Origin: PLA2 sp036273915
Lineage (GTDB): Bacteria > Planctomycetota > PLA2
Length of the DNA stretch: 54,991 nt
Reading direction: 5' to 3'
Assembly: GCA_036273915.1 (NCBI GenBank)
Contig: DASUGR010000047.1
Coordinates: forward strand, 1-54,991
A program made the position numbers and the translations under genes. Position 1 is the first letter of the stretch. Every line of letters starts with the position of its first letter. Positions 33,009-42,506 of this stretch are shown piece after piece. The notes under the pieces are model-generated. The model had not been told where the DNA came from. It made no database searches and was given only the letters and a program-made list of their open reading frames with translations.

Positions 33009-34832
33009 ATGCGCCGGTTTTTTGCCCTTGTCGCGGGGACGCTCGCCCTCCTCCTCGGCAGGCCCGCCTCCGCGGGCGACCCCGCGGTCACTGCCGAGGA
33101 CCTCCTCGCGCACGTGCGGACGCTCGCGTCCGACGCCTACGAGGGGCGCGGCAGCGGGACGCCGGGCGAGGCGAAGGCCGCCGACTACGTCGGGAGGGAG
33201 TTCGCGCGCATCGGCCTCGAGCCGCTCGGCAAGGACGAGACCCCCTTCCAGACCGTGGAGATGGCGGGAACGTTCCGCGCGATGCCCGCCTGCAAGCTCG
33301 AGCTGAAGGGCGCCGGGGCGCCGCTCGAGCTCGCCCTCGACCGGGAATGGCTCCCGCTCTCCGCGACCGCGGACGGCGACGTCACGGCCGAGGTCGTGTT
33401 CGCGGGCTACGGCATCCGCGCGCCCGAGCTCAAGTACGACGACTACGCGGGCCTCGACGTGAAGGGGAAGATCGTCGTCGTCTTCCGCAACACGCCCGAG
33501 GGCGCGTGGTGGGCCGACCGGCGCTCGCTCGTGCGCCACGCGCCGCTCGTGCAGAAGCTCCGCCACGCGGCGGACCTCGGCGCCCGGGCGGTCATCGTCG
33601 CGAACGACCCGCGCACCTTCGGCGAGGGAAAGGGGGGGGCTGCGGGGGCAAGGCCGGACGCGGCCGTCACCGACGAGATCGGCGCGCGCCTCGCGGGCAT
33701 CCCCTTCGCCCACATGACGCTCGGCGCGGCGGAGCGGCTCTTCCCCGCGGCCTTCGGGAAGTCGCCGCGCGACCTCGAGGCGCGCATCAACGACGCCGAG
33801 GGCGCGAAGCCCGCGTCGGCGGCGGGCAGCGGCACGATGCACCTCGTCGTGCGCACGGAGCGCGAGGTGCTCAAGGGCCGGAACGTGTGCGCGCTCCTCC
33901 GCGCGGGCGCGCCGGACGCCACGGACGAGGTCGTCGTGGTCGGCGCGCACCACGACCACCTCGGCAAGGGGCTCGTGGGATCGCTCGCGCGCTCGCCCGA
34001 GGAGCGGGGCGAGATCCACAACGGGGCGGACGACAACGCGTCGGGCGTCGCCGGCGTGCTCGAGGCGGCGGAGTACCTCGCGGCACGGAAGGCGGAGCTG
34101 CGGCGCTCCGTGCTCTTCGTCACGTTCACGGGCGAGGAGCGCGGGCTCCTGGGCTCGCTCTGGTTCGTCGAGGCGCCGCCGGTGCCGCTCTCGCGGGTCG
34201 CCGCGATGGTCAACCTCGACATGATCGGCCGGCTCGGCCACCGGAAGCTCTTCGTCGGCGGTGTCGGCACGTCGCCGGGCTTCCACGCGCTCGTCGAGTC
34301 CTGCGCGAGGGAAATCCCCGTCGAGATCGCGCTCGGGGACGGCGGCCGCGCGCCGAGCGACAACACGTCCTTCTACGCGAAGCGCATTCCCGTGCTCTGG
34401 CTGTTCTCCGGCATGCACCCCGACTACCACCGTCCCGGCGACGACGTCGAGAAGATCGACGCGGCGGGGATGGAGAGGGCGGCGCGCCTCGCCGCGCGCC
34501 TCGTCGAGCAGATCGCGAAGGAGCCGGTGCGCCCGTCGTTCACGCGGGCGGACACGGGCGGCGAGCCGCCCCGCGCGGTCCTCGGCATCGTCGCCGAGCA
34601 GGCGGAGGGGGGCATCCGGATCGGGCGGGTGCAGGCGGACGTCGGGGCGGGGGCCGCGGGGCTCCGCGCGGGCGACGTCATCGTGGCGATCGACGGGGAG
34701 GCGACCTCCGACCTGAACGCGCTCCGGGAAGTCCTCTTCGCGAGGGACGTCGGCGACCGGGTCAAGGTGAAGGTGCGCCGCGGCGAGGAGGATCTCCTGG
34801 TCGACGTCGTCCTCGCGCGGGGCGGCGGGTAG
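33009..34832 (+). CDS. Secreted M28-family zinc aminopeptidase with PA-like and PDZ domains
   Basis: A 607-residue protein with signal peptide (MRRFFALVAGTLALLLGRPA). An apical PA-like insertion lies at about residues 110-230. The M28 catalytic residues are visible: His in VVGAHHDHLG, Asp in NGADDNASG, Glu pair in TGEERGLLG, Asp in NLDMIGRLG and His in GMHPDYHRPGDD. The last ~90 residues form a PDZ domain (LRAGDVIVAIDGEATSDL). It should trim peptides in the periplasm or outside, which fits the peptide importer downstream. A G-rich repeat copy (33623-33652) encodes GKGGAAGARP in a surface loop. A TAAATC box lies 6 nt upstream of the ATG. Confidence 0.9.
   Translation: MRRFFALVAGTLALLLGRPASAGDPAVTAEDLLAHVRTLASDAYEGRGSGTPGEAKAADYVGREFARIGLEPLGKDETPFQTVEMAGTFRAMPACKLELKGAGAPLELALDREWLPLSATADGDVTAEVVFAGYGIRAPELKYDDYAGLDVKGKIVVVFRNTPEGAWWADRRSLVRHAPLVQKLRHAADLGARAVIVANDPRTFGEGKGGAAGARPDAAVTDEIGARLAGIPFAHMTLGAAERLFPAAFGKSPRDLEARINDAEGAKPASAAGSGTMHLVVRTEREVLKGRNVCALLRAGAPDATDEVVVVGAHHDHLGKGLVGSLARSPEERGEIHNGADDNASGVAGVLEAAEYLAARKAELRRSVLFVTFTGEERGLLGSLWFVEAPPVPLSRVAAMVNLDMIGRLGHRKLFVGGVGTSPGFHALVESCAREIPVEIALGDGGRAPSDNTSFYAKRIPVLWLFSGMHPDYHRPGDDVEKIDAAGMERAARLAARLVEQIAKEPVRPSFTRADTGGEPPRAVLGIVAEQAEGGIRIGRVQADVGAGAAGLRAGDVIVAIDGEATSDLNALREVLFARDVGDRVKVKVRRGEEDLLVDVVLARGGG
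33623..33652 (+). repeat. G-rich dispersed repeat inside the M28 peptidase gene
   Basis: GGGAAAGGGGGGGGCTGCGG plus GGGCAAGG; read as Gly-Lys-Gly-Gly-Ala-Ala-Gly-Ala. Confidence 0.45.
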
Positions 34833-34849
34833 CGGGCCCCCGGCCGCCC

Positions 34850-34880
34850 CCGGCCCCCGGACCCCCCGCGCTTCGCCTTT
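34850..34880 (-). repeat. G-rich dispersed repeat upstream of the lptD-like gene
   Basis: Minus strand GGCGAAGCGCGGGGGGTCCG plus GGGGCC; nearly identical to the copy in the uracil-DNA glycosylase gene at 44967. Confidence 0.6.
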
Positions 34881-34927
34881 ACGAGGGCGTGGCGAGGCCG
34901 TCCTGACCGTGCCGTATCCTCGCGGCC

Positions 34928-37225
34928 GTGCGCCTTCTCGCGGCGGCGCTCCTCCTCGGCGCGATCGCGCATGCGGAGGGCGAGCCCCTCCTCTTCCTCT
35001 CCCACGTCGAGCACGTGGAGGAGCTCTCCGACCCCGCGTACGGGAAGGCGTTCGCGCTCCTCGGCAGGCTGACGATCGAGAACGGGCGTCTCTTCTCCGT
35101 GCGCGCGAGCCGCGCGCTCATCTGGCTCGACCCGGATGCCGATCGCATGGTGTTCCGGCTCCTCCGCGAGATGCAGGGGGAGGACCGCCGCATCCCGCTC
35201 TGGGCGGTGCGCGCCGTGTACGCGGAGGGGGGCGGCGTGCCGGCGGTGTTCCAGGCCGGCGGGCAGGCGTTCCGCTGCGCCTCGTTCTTCTACGACTTCC
35301 GCGGGCAGCGCGGCATCTTCGTCGACGCGGACCTGCGCCTGCGGCGCGGGCCCAGGAGGGACGACTCGCCCGACCTCGTCCTGCGCGCGAAGGAGCTCGA
35401 GCTGCTGGGCAACGGGAGCCTCGTCGCCAGGAAGGGGACGCTCTTCGCGTCGAACTTCGAGGACTTCGACGTCGGCATCACGGTCGAGGAGCTGCGCGTC
35501 GACGACCCCGAGATGGGCGGGGCGATCGGGAAGCTCAAGCGGCTGAGCGCCCGCGACTACGGCGACGGGCGCGGGCCGACGCGCGCCGAGGTCGAGGCCG
35601 TGATCCGGGAGATGGCGGAGGCGGGCACCGTCGGGCCCGAGGTCTACACGCTGCACGGGCTCGTCGTCCGCGCGTACGACTTCCCGATCTTCAAGTGGGG
35701 CGAGGCGCAGGCGCGCGGCGAGGACGTCATGGCCGTGCGCCTCGAGAGCGAGCTCGGGAGCATCGGGAACCTGGGCTTCGGCGCGCGCCTCGCCGCGGGG
35801 CTCGGGCTGAAGCCGGTCGGCTTCCTCCTGGGCGGCGGCTACATCGACGACCACGGGCCGTTCGTCGACCTGAAGCTCGACGTCGACGCGTGGGGGGGCC
35901 GCGTGACCGGCCGCTCGTACGGCGCCTACCTGCACGACCACGGCATCGAGGACGGCGTCGCGCCCGAGACCGAGAACCGGTTCTGGACGCAGAACTTCTA
36001 CCGCTGGCGCGTGAACGACACCTGGCGGCTCGACGCCGAGTACGCGGACCTCTCCGACCCCACGTTCCTCGAGCAGTGGGACGAGCAGGTGGCGAAGGAG
36101 GGGCTGCCGCAGGAGACCCTCGTCTATCTCCGCGGGCGGACGGAGCGCGCCTACGCGACCATGATCACGAAGTGGCGCACGATCGACTTCCAGGACGAGG
36201 TGGAGCGGCTGCCCGAGATCGGCGGGGTCGTGCCGGTGCTCACGCTGCTCCGGCTCGGCGAGACCGGCCGCGGCGACCCCGTCACCCTCCAGGTCGCGCT
36301 GCCGGCCTCGTTCGGGAACCTCCGCCACCGGCAGGGCGAGGGCTCGACGCTCCCCGACTTCCAGAGCGTGCGCGCGACGTTCGACCCGACGTTCTACGTG
36401 TCGTTCCCCCTGGGACCCCTTCGCGTCGTCCCCTTCGTGACGCCCGGCGTCACGGTCTACGAGCACGACCTCGCCGGGGACGCCGCCACGCGCACGACGG
36501 CGTCCGCCGGGATCCGCGCGGACACGCAGCTCTCGCGCTGGTTCGGGCGCGTCCACCACGTCGTCAACCTCTCGCTCGCGTACGAGGACCTCTTCCACGT
36601 GAGCGTGCCGCCGGACGACCTCTTCCCGTTCGACGAGCTCGACGAGGTAACGCCGTGGCAGGGGCTCACGGTGCGGTGGCGCAACCGCCTGCTCCGCTCC
36701 ACGCCGTTTGGCGCGACGGAGTTCCTGAGCGTGGAGCTCTTCGGCGCGTTCTACCCGAACGGCGAGCAGCCGCTCGGCCGCACCGGGGACTGGTGGCTCG
36801 ACTGGAACGTCTGGTGGCAGGCGACGCGCACGCTGATCGTGCTGTCGCGGGGCGACATCGAGGAGGGCGACCTCGAAACCCTTTCGTTCGAGTGGTGGTG
36901 GGAGGCGCGCGCCAACCTCGGCTTCGGCGCGTCGTACCGCCACCTCGAGGGCGACAGCGACACGATCACGCTCGGCGCGGAGTTCGAGGTGAACACGCGC
37001 TGGAGCCTCGTCGGCTTCTCGCAGTTCGACGCGCGCGCGGGGGAGGCGAGCGACCAGGGCGTGCTGATCCGTCGGCTCGGCCGGTCCGGCGTCGTCGGCG
37101 TGCGGCTCACGTGGGACCCGGGCGACGACGGCTTCGGCCTGTCGCTCAACTTCGACGTGCTCCAGCGGTTCCGGGAGAAAGAGCGTCGGCGCGACACCCT
37201 GCGCGCGCTCGTGGGGTGGAACTAG
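34928..37225 (+). CDS. LptD-like outer-membrane lipopolysaccharide assembly protein
   Basis: A 765-residue protein with signal peptide (MRLLAAALLLGAIAHAEG). The first ~220 residues look like an OstA/LptA-type beta-taco (for example LTIENGRLFSVRASRALIWL, LVARKGTLFASNFEDFDVGI). The rest alternates polar and hydrophobic residues with many Trp, Tyr and Arg, as in a large beta-barrel. NDTWRLDAEYADLSDPTFLE matches the characteristic LptD barrel segment with its SD motif. It would insert LPS or a related glycolipid into the outer leaflet. No lptE or other lpt gene is adjacent. The start is GTG, 7 nt after TATCCT (34915-34920). Confidence 0.72.
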   Translation: MRLLAAALLLGAIAHAEGEPLLFLSHVEHVEELSDPAYGKAFALLGRLTIENGRLFSVRASRALIWLDPDADRMVFRLLREMQGEDRRIPLWAVRAVYAEGGGVPAVFQAGGQAFRCASFFYDFRGQRGIFVDADLRLRRGPRRDDSPDLVLRAKELELLGNGSLVARKGTLFASNFEDFDVGITVEELRVDDPEMGGAIGKLKRLSARDYGDGRGPTRAEVEAVIREMAEAGTVGPEVYTLHGLVVRAYDFPIFKWGEAQARGEDVMAVRLESELGSIGNLGFGARLAAGLGLKPVGFLLGGGYIDDHGPFVDLKLDVDAWGGRVTGRSYGAYLHDHGIEDGVAPETENRFWTQNFYRWRVNDTWRLDAEYADLSDPTFLEQWDEQVAKEGLPQETLVYLRGRTERAYATMITKWRTIDFQDEVERLPEIGGVVPVLTLLRLGETGRGDPVTLQVALPASFGNLRHRQGEGSTLPDFQSVRATFDPTFYVSFPLGPLRVVPFVTPGVTVYEHDLAGDAATRTTASAGIRADTQLSRWFGRVHHVVNLSLAYEDLFHVSVPPDDLFPFDELDEVTPWQGLTVRWRNRLLRSTPFGATEFLSVELFGAFYPNGEQPLGRTGDWWLDWNVWWQATRTLIVLSRGDIEEGDLETLSFEWWWEARANLGFGASYRHLEGDSDTITLGAEFEVNTRWSLVGFSQFDARAGEASDQGVLIRRLGRSGVVGVRLTWDPGDDGFGLSLNFDVLQRFREKERRRDTLRALVGWN

Positions 37226-37231
37226 GCTCGA

Positions 37232-37258
37232 GGAGGAAGAGAGGGGGGCTGGGGGGCG
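37232..37258 (+). repeat. G-rich dispersed repeat after the lptD-like gene
   Basis: GGAAGAGAGGGGGGCTGGGG plus GGCG; full GAAG lead present. Confidence 0.55.
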
Positions 37259-37410
37259 ATGGCGCCGCAAAGGCCCCGGCTCCCGCCAACGATTAGGCGA
37301 CCGGTGCCTGGCTCCGTACGGCGAATATCTCGCGGGGTTCCCGGTGCCGAGCGGAGCCAGCCCGCTGCAGAAACGCGGAACCGCCGGGCCCGTCCCGGTA
37401 GGATCACGGC

Positions 37411-37887
37411 GTGGCAGTTGCGCTTTACCCGGGCACGTTCGACCCGCTCACGAACGGCCATCTGGACATCCTTCGCCGCGGCGCGGCGCTCTTCGAGCGC
37501 GTGGTCGTCGCGGTCGGCGCGCGCGTCGACAAGCAGACGCTGCTCACGGCCGACGAGCGCGTCGCGCTCGTGCGGGCGTCGGCGAAAGGGATGAGGAACG
37601 TCGAGGCGGTGCCGTTCACGGGCCTCGTCGTGGACTTCGCCAAGGCGCAGGGGGCGACGGTGCTCCTGCGCGGGCTCCGGAACCCGATGGACTACGAGTA
37701 CGAGACGCAGATGGCGGTGACGAACCGCCGTCTGGCGCCGGGGATCGAGACGGTCTTCCTCGTGGCGGCGGTGGAGTCGAGCTTCATCTCCTCGACGCTC
37801 ATCAAGGAGATCCTGACCGCGGGCGGCTCGGTCGACGCCTTCGTGCCCGACGCGGTCGCGAAGGCGCTGCGCGCGCGGAAGCGCTGA
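37411..37887 (+). CDS. coaD: Pantetheine-phosphate adenylyltransferase CoaD
   Basis: A 158-residue nucleotidyltransferase that makes dephospho-CoA from 4'-phosphopantetheine and ATP. Signatures are ALYPGTFDPLTNGHLDILRR (nucleotide-binding TxGH), VLLRGLRNPMDYEYETQMA and the C-terminal SFISSTLIKEI. Length is exactly that of the family. The start is GTG, 6 nt after a TAGGAT box (37399-37404), another leaderless-type start. Confidence 0.96.
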   Translation: MAVALYPGTFDPLTNGHLDILRRGAALFERVVVAVGARVDKQTLLTADERVALVRASAKGMRNVEAVPFTGLVVDFAKAQGATVLLRGLRNPMDYEYETQMAVTNRRLAPGIETVFLVAAVESSFISSTLIKEILTAGGSVDAFVPDAVAKALRARKR

Positions 37888-37945
37888 GGCGAGCCCGGGC
37901 GGATCCCGCGGCGGGGTCCCCCGCCGCGTGCTATCGTGCGCGCCG

Positions 37946-39700
37946 ATGCGGAAGACGCTTCTGCTGTGCGCCGCGGTGTCTGCGCTGTGTGTCGGCGTTG
38001 TCGCTTTGACCTTCGCGCGGGCCGCGGTCGAGCCCGCGGACTTCACCTTCGTGAACGGCGCGGAACCGAAGACGCTCGATCCGCACACGATGACGGGTCA
38101 GCCCGATGGACGAATCGCCCTCGCGCTGTTCGAGGGGCTCACCTACCTCGACCCCAAGACGCTCCTGCCTGTACCCGGCGTCGCGGAGCGGTGGGACGTC
38201 GAGGACGACGGGCTCCTCTGGACCTTCCACCTCCGCCACAACGCGCGCTGGAGCAACGGCGACACGGTCACGGCCAAGGACTTCTACTGGTCGTGGAAGC
38301 GGCTGCTCGCGCCGGAGACGGCCTCCGAGTACTCCTACATGCTCTGGGACGTCGTCAACGCGGAGAAGTTCACCAAGGGCGAGGTCAAGGACTTCTCGCA
38401 GGTGGGCATCGAGCTTCTCGACGACTGGACGATCCGCATCCGGCTCAAGGCCTACGTGCCGTACTTCCTCGACCTGATCTCCTTCTACACGTTGTGCCCC
38501 GTCCACCCCGCCACGGTCGGGAAGTGGGACAAGATCGCGCCCGGCCGATGGACGTTGCCGGGAAACATCGTCACGAACGGCCCCTTCCTGCTCGAGTCGT
38601 GGGTCGTCAACGACCGCATCCGCCTCCGCAAGAACCCGAAGTACTGGGACGCGGATTCGATCAAGCTCGAGACGATCGACGCGTTCTCGATGGACGACGC
38701 GACGGCCCAGCTCAACGTGTACCTCCGCGGCGAGGCACAGTGGAATCCCGGCTACTGGCCCGCGTCGCTCAACCGCGAGATTCTCAAGCTTCCGGACTTC
38801 ACGCGGACCGAGGCGTTCATCGTCTACTACTACCGGATCAACAACACGCTGCCCCAGTTCAAGGACCGGCGTGTACGGCAGGCGCTCTCGCTGGCGATCG
38901 ACCGCACCGAGATCGTGAAGAACGTGCTCGGGCTCGGCGAGACCGAGGCGTTCAACTACGTCCCGCCGGGGGTCGCGGGGTACGTCCCGCCTGAGGGTCT
39001 CGGCTACCACCCCGACCGGGCGCGACAGCTCCTCGCGGAGGCGGGCTACCCGGGCGGCAAGGGCTTTCCGAAGACCAACATCCTCTACAACACGTTCGAG
39101 GTCCATCGCCAGGTGGCGACGGTCGTGGCGCGGCAGCTGTCCAAGAACCTCGGCATCGAGGTTCAGCCCTTCAACGAGGAGTGGCAGGCCTATCAGCAGC
39201 ACACGCGCACGCTCGAGTACGACCTGGCGCGCGCCGGCTGGATCGCCGACTACCGGGACCCGATCACCTTCCTCGACATGTGGATCACGGACGGCGGCAA
39301 CAACCAGACCGGGTACTCGAACCCGCTCTACGACCGCCTCTACCGGATCGCGAAGGACACGCTCGCGTTCGTGGCCGCGCCCGACGAGGAGATCTACGGG
39401 AAGCTCGTCGAGGGGGGCACGCTGAAAGCGTTGGTGGAGGCGACGCGCGCGCTGCCGGCGGGCTCGCCCGAACGGCTCGCCTCGCTCTCCAAGGTCCGAA
39501 TGCTGGTCTTGAAGGAGATGGACCGCCTGGTCTCGGAGATCGACGTGCCGATCCTGCCGGTCTACTTCTACGTCACCAAGACGCTCCTGAAGCCGGAGAT
39601 CGGGGGCTGCTACCTCTACCTCGACCGGGGCGACGGGAAGAAGATCCCCAACGTGCTCGATATGCACCCGCTGCGCGGGTTTTTCCGGAAGGACCGCTGA
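37946..39700 (+). CDS. oppA: Oligopeptide ABC transporter substrate-binding protein OppA
   Basis: A 584-residue family-5 extracellular solute-binding protein. A signal peptide lies at residues 1-26 (MRKTLLLCAAVSALCVGVVA). Signatures are NGAEPKTLDPHTMTGQPDGR, LFEGLTYLDPKTLLPVPGVA, the family motif WTFHLRHNARWSNGDTVTA, and KDRRVRQALSLAIDRTEIV. It captures peptides in the periplasm and gives them to OppBC. ATG 37946 is chosen because the signal peptide starts there and a TATCGT box (37932-37937) ends 8 nt upstream. It heads the oppABCDF operon; oppB follows after 6 nt. Confidence 0.92.
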   Translation: MRKTLLLCAAVSALCVGVVALTFARAAVEPADFTFVNGAEPKTLDPHTMTGQPDGRIALALFEGLTYLDPKTLLPVPGVAERWDVEDDGLLWTFHLRHNARWSNGDTVTAKDFYWSWKRLLAPETASEYSYMLWDVVNAEKFTKGEVKDFSQVGIELLDDWTIRIRLKAYVPYFLDLISFYTLCPVHPATVGKWDKIAPGRWTLPGNIVTNGPFLLESWVVNDRIRLRKNPKYWDADSIKLETIDAFSMDDATAQLNVYLRGEAQWNPGYWPASLNREILKLPDFTRTEAFIVYYYRINNTLPQFKDRRVRQALSLAIDRTEIVKNVLGLGETEAFNYVPPGVAGYVPPEGLGYHPDRARQLLAEAGYPGGKGFPKTNILYNTFEVHRQVATVVARQLSKNLGIEVQPFNEEWQAYQQHTRTLEYDLARAGWIADYRDPITFLDMWITDGGNNQTGYSNPLYDRLYRIAKDTLAFVAAPDEEIYGKLVEGGTLKALVEATRALPAGSPERLASLSKVRMLVLKEMDRLVSEIDVPILPVYFYVTKTLLKPEIGGCYLYLDRGDGKKIPNVLDMHPLRGFFRKDR

Positions 39701-39706
39701 GGCCGG

Positions 39707-40627
39707 ATGCTGTTCTTCATCCTCAGGCGACTTCTCTGGGTGCCCTTGATCCTCCTCGTGATCCTCGGCATCACGACCACGCTCATGCGGTCGGCTCCCG
39801 GCAGCCCGTTCGCCGCCGAGAAGCGCGTCGATCCCCAGATCGAGCAGCAGATCGCGAAGAAGTGGGGGACGGACAAGTCGGGGCTCGCGTGGTTCGGGGA
39901 GTACTTGAAGGGAGTCGTGAAGGGCGATCTCGGTCCCTCTTTCAAGGTGCAGGGCCGCACCGTGAACGATCTCCTCGCGGCGGCGATGCCGGTCTCGCTC
40001 ACGCTCGGACTCCTCGCGTTGTTCCTCGCGCTGGCGATCGGCATCCCGGCGGGGTTCCTCGCGGGGCTCCGCCAGAACACGGCCTGGGACTACGGGTCGA
40101 TGGGCATCGCGCTCATCGGCATCTCGCTCCCGACGTTCGTCATCGGCGCGTTCCTGACCGTGTGGCTCGTCTTCCAGTGGGACGTGCTGCCCGTTGGCGG
40201 CTGGGGCACCGTCAAGCAGCTGATCATGCCCGCGATCACGCTGGCAGCGCCGTTCGCCGCGTTCATCGCGCGCCTGTCGCGCGCCGGTGTCCTCGAGGTC
40301 GTCCACGAGGACTACATCCGGACCGCGAAGGCCAAGGGGCTCCCGAAGGGCGAGATCGTGCTCAAGCACCTCGTGCGCGGAGCGATCCTCCCGGTCGTCT
40401 CCTACCTCGGGCCCGCGGCCGCGGCGATCCTCACGGGGAGCTTCGTCGTCGAGAAGCTCTTCCACATCCCCGGCATGGGGATGTTCTTCGTCAACTCGGC
40501 GATCAACAGGGACTACTCGCTCATCCTCGGCGTCGTGATCGTCTACGTGCCGATGCTCGTCGTCTTCAACCTTCTCGTCGACGTCGCGTACGCGTTCCTC
40601 GACCCGCGCGTGAGGCTCGGCAAGTGA
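39707..40627 (+). CDS. oppB: Oligopeptide ABC transporter permease OppB
   Basis: A 306-residue inner-membrane permease with about six helices. The ATPase-contact EAA loop is GVLEVVHEDYIRTAKAKGLP followed by KGEIVLKHLVRGAILPVVSY. FVVEKLFHIPGMGMFFVNSA near the C terminus is also typical. Its stop overlaps the GTG of the next gene (GTGA), so the two permeases are translationally coupled. Confidence 0.94.
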   Translation: MLFFILRRLLWVPLILLVILGITTTLMRSAPGSPFAAEKRVDPQIEQQIAKKWGTDKSGLAWFGEYLKGVVKGDLGPSFKVQGRTVNDLLAAAMPVSLTLGLLALFLALAIGIPAGFLAGLRQNTAWDYGSMGIALIGISLPTFVIGAFLTVWLVFQWDVLPVGGWGTVKQLIMPAITLAAPFAAFIARLSRAGVLEVVHEDYIRTAKAKGLPKGEIVLKHLVRGAILPVVSYLGPAAAAILTGSFVVEKLFHIPGMGMFFVNSAINRDYSLILGVVIVYVPMLVVFNLLVDVAYAFLDPRVRLGK

Positions 40628-41541
40628 CGGGTCCGGCCCCCGAAGCCCCCCCCGATGAGCCCATCAAGGGCCGCAGCCTGTGGCAGGACGCGATGCGCCG
40701 GCTCGTCCGCAACCGGGCGGCCGTCGCGAGCGCCATCTTCCTGGTCCTCCTGACGGTCGGTTGCATCGCGGTTCCGATGTTCATCGACCACAACGAGCAG
40801 CACACGAACGCGGCGCTCGAGTCGCCGGGATGGAGCGAGATCACGCGCAGCTTCCACCCGTTCGGGACCGACGATCTGGGGCGCGATCTCTTCGCACGCT
40901 GCTTCTACGGCGGCCGGATCTCGCTGATGATCGGCGTGGTCGCGACGTTCATCTCGATCGTGATCGGCACCATCTACGGCGCGATCGCCGGCTACATGGG
41001 CGGCTGGGTCGACAACGTCATGATGCGCGTCGTCGACATCCTCTACGGCGTGCCCTACATGCTGGTCGTGCTGCTGATCATGGCGGCGGTCGCCGAGAGA
41101 GGGATCGTCCCGCTCTTCGGGGCGCTCGCGCTCTTCCAGTGGCTCACCACCGCGCGAATCGTCCGCGGGCAGGTGCTCACGTTCAAGAACCGGGAGTTCG
41201 TGCAGGCGGCGCGCACGGTCGGCGCATCGGGCCCGCGGATCGTGTTCAGGCACCTGCTGCCGAACACGATGGGCCCTGTGATCGTCTACTCGACGCTCAT
41301 GATCCCGTCGATCATCCTCCAGGAGGCGTTCCTCTCCTACCTGGGTCTCGGCGTGCAGGATCCCCCGCACACCTCATGGGGCCTGCTCGCGTCCGACGGC
41401 ACGCGCGCGATCAATCCGCTCGAGATGTACTGGTGGCTCCTCGTGTTCCCCGCGCTCTTCCTCGGCACCACGCTGCTTGCGTTCAACTTCCTCGGCGACG
41501 GGCTCCGCGACGCGTTCGATCCGAAGGGGAGGCGCGCGTGA
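40624..41541 (+). CDS. oppC: Oligopeptide ABC transporter permease OppC
   Basis: A 305-residue permease. A cytoplasmic N-terminal segment contains GPAPEAPPDEP, encoded by a G-rich repeat copy (40632-40653). The core has HPFGTDDLGRDLFARCFYGG, six or so helices, the EAA loop (NREFVQAARTVGASGPRIVF) and LGVQDPPHTSWGLLASDG, all characteristic of OppC/DppC. Start GTG 40624 overlaps the oppB stop, and its own stop overlaps the GTG of oppD. The far longer upstream frame is a shadow of oppA and oppB. Confidence 0.94.
   Translation: MTGPAPEAPPDEPIKGRSLWQDAMRRLVRNRAAVASAIFLVLLTVGCIAVPMFIDHNEQHTNAALESPGWSEITRSFHPFGTDDLGRDLFARCFYGGRISLMIGVVATFISIVIGTIYGAIAGYMGGWVDNVMMRVVDILYGVPYMLVVLLIMAAVAERGIVPLFGALALFQWLTTARIVRGQVLTFKNREFVQAARTVGASGPRIVFRHLLPNTMGPVIVYSTLMIPSIILQEAFLSYLGLGVQDPPHTSWGLLASDGTRAINPLEMYWWLLVFPALFLGTTLLAFNFLGDGLRDAFDPKGRRA
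40632..40653 (-). repeat. G-rich dispersed repeat at the 5' end of oppC
   Basis: Minus strand GGGGGGGGCTTCGGGGGCC core; CTTC spacer variant. Confidence 0.45.
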
Positions 41542-42506
41542 GCCTCCTCGAGATCCGGAACCTCCGCACGACCTTCCGCTCCGACGAGGGGACCGTGAAG
41601 GCCGTCGACGGCCTCGACCTCGCCGTCGGCGAGGGGGAGGTCCTGGGCGTCGTCGGCGAGTCGGGCTCGGGCAAGAGCGTCACCATGCTCTCGCTGATGG
41701 GCCTCGTCGAGCAGCCGGGCCTCGTCGAGGCCGAGGGGCTCCGCTTCGAGGGCAAGGACCTGCTCAAGGCGTCCGCCGAGGAGATGCGGAGGCTCCGCGG
41801 CAACCGGATGGCGATGATCTTCCAGGACCCGATGACCTCGCTCAACCCGTTCCTGACCGTCGAGGAGCAGGTGTGCGAGGTCCTCCAAGTGCACAAGGGC
41901 ATGCGGCGCGCCGCCGCGCGCGACCGCTCGGTCGCGTTGCTCGAAGAGGTCGGCATCCCCGGCGCCGCGCGGCGGCTCCGCGACTACCCGCACCAATTCA
42001 GCGGCGGCATGCGCCAGCGCGTGATGATCGCGATCGCGCTCGCCTGCGAACCCGCGCTCCTGATCGCCGACGAGCCGACAACCGCGCTCGACGTCACGAT
42101 CCAGGCGCAGATCCTCGACCTCCTCCGGAAGCTCCGCGCGGAGCGGAAGATGTCGGTGATCCTCATCACCCACGACCTGGGCGTCGTCGCCGGCATGTGC
42201 GAGCGCGTGAAGGTCATGTACGCGGGGAAGATCGTCGAGGAGGGGCCGACGCGCAACCTCTTCAAGGACCCGCGCCATCCCTACACCCGCGCGCTGCTCG
42301 CGTCGCTGCCGCGCCTCGACGAGCCCGAGGGCGCGCAGTTGCGGACGATCCCCGGCCTGCCGCCCAACCTCTCCCGCGTGCCGCCCGGCTGCCCGTTCCA
42401 TCCCCGGTGCGCGCACGCGGAGGAGCGGTGCAGCCGCGACGTGCCGCGCCTCGAGACCGTCGGCCTTGGCCACCGCAAGGCGTGCTGGGTCGAGGTGAAG
42501 CGGTGA
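41538..42506 (+). CDS. oppD: Oligopeptide ABC transporter ATPase OppD
   Basis: A 322-residue nucleotide-binding subunit: Walker A GESGSGKSV, Q loop MIFQDPMTSLNP, signature FSGGMRQRV, Walker B LLIADEPTTALD, switch ITHDLG, and a C-terminal extension with CPFHPRCAHAEERC. It powers peptide import with OppF. Start GTG 41538 overlaps the oppC stop. It is paralogous to the orphan ATPase at 24625-25683, with the same motifs but a distinct C terminus. Confidence 0.95.
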   Translation: MSLLEIRNLRTTFRSDEGTVKAVDGLDLAVGEGEVLGVVGESGSGKSVTMLSLMGLVEQPGLVEAEGLRFEGKDLLKASAEEMRRLRGNRMAMIFQDPMTSLNPFLTVEEQVCEVLQVHKGMRRAAARDRSVALLEEVGIPGAARRLRDYPHQFSGGMRQRVMIAIALACEPALLIADEPTTALDVTIQAQILDLLRKLRAERKMSVILITHDLGVVAGMCERVKVMYAGKIVEEGPTRNLFKDPRHPYTRALLASLPRLDEPEGAQLRTIPGLPPNLSRVPPGCPFHPRCAHAEERCSRDVPRLETVGLGHRKACWVEVKR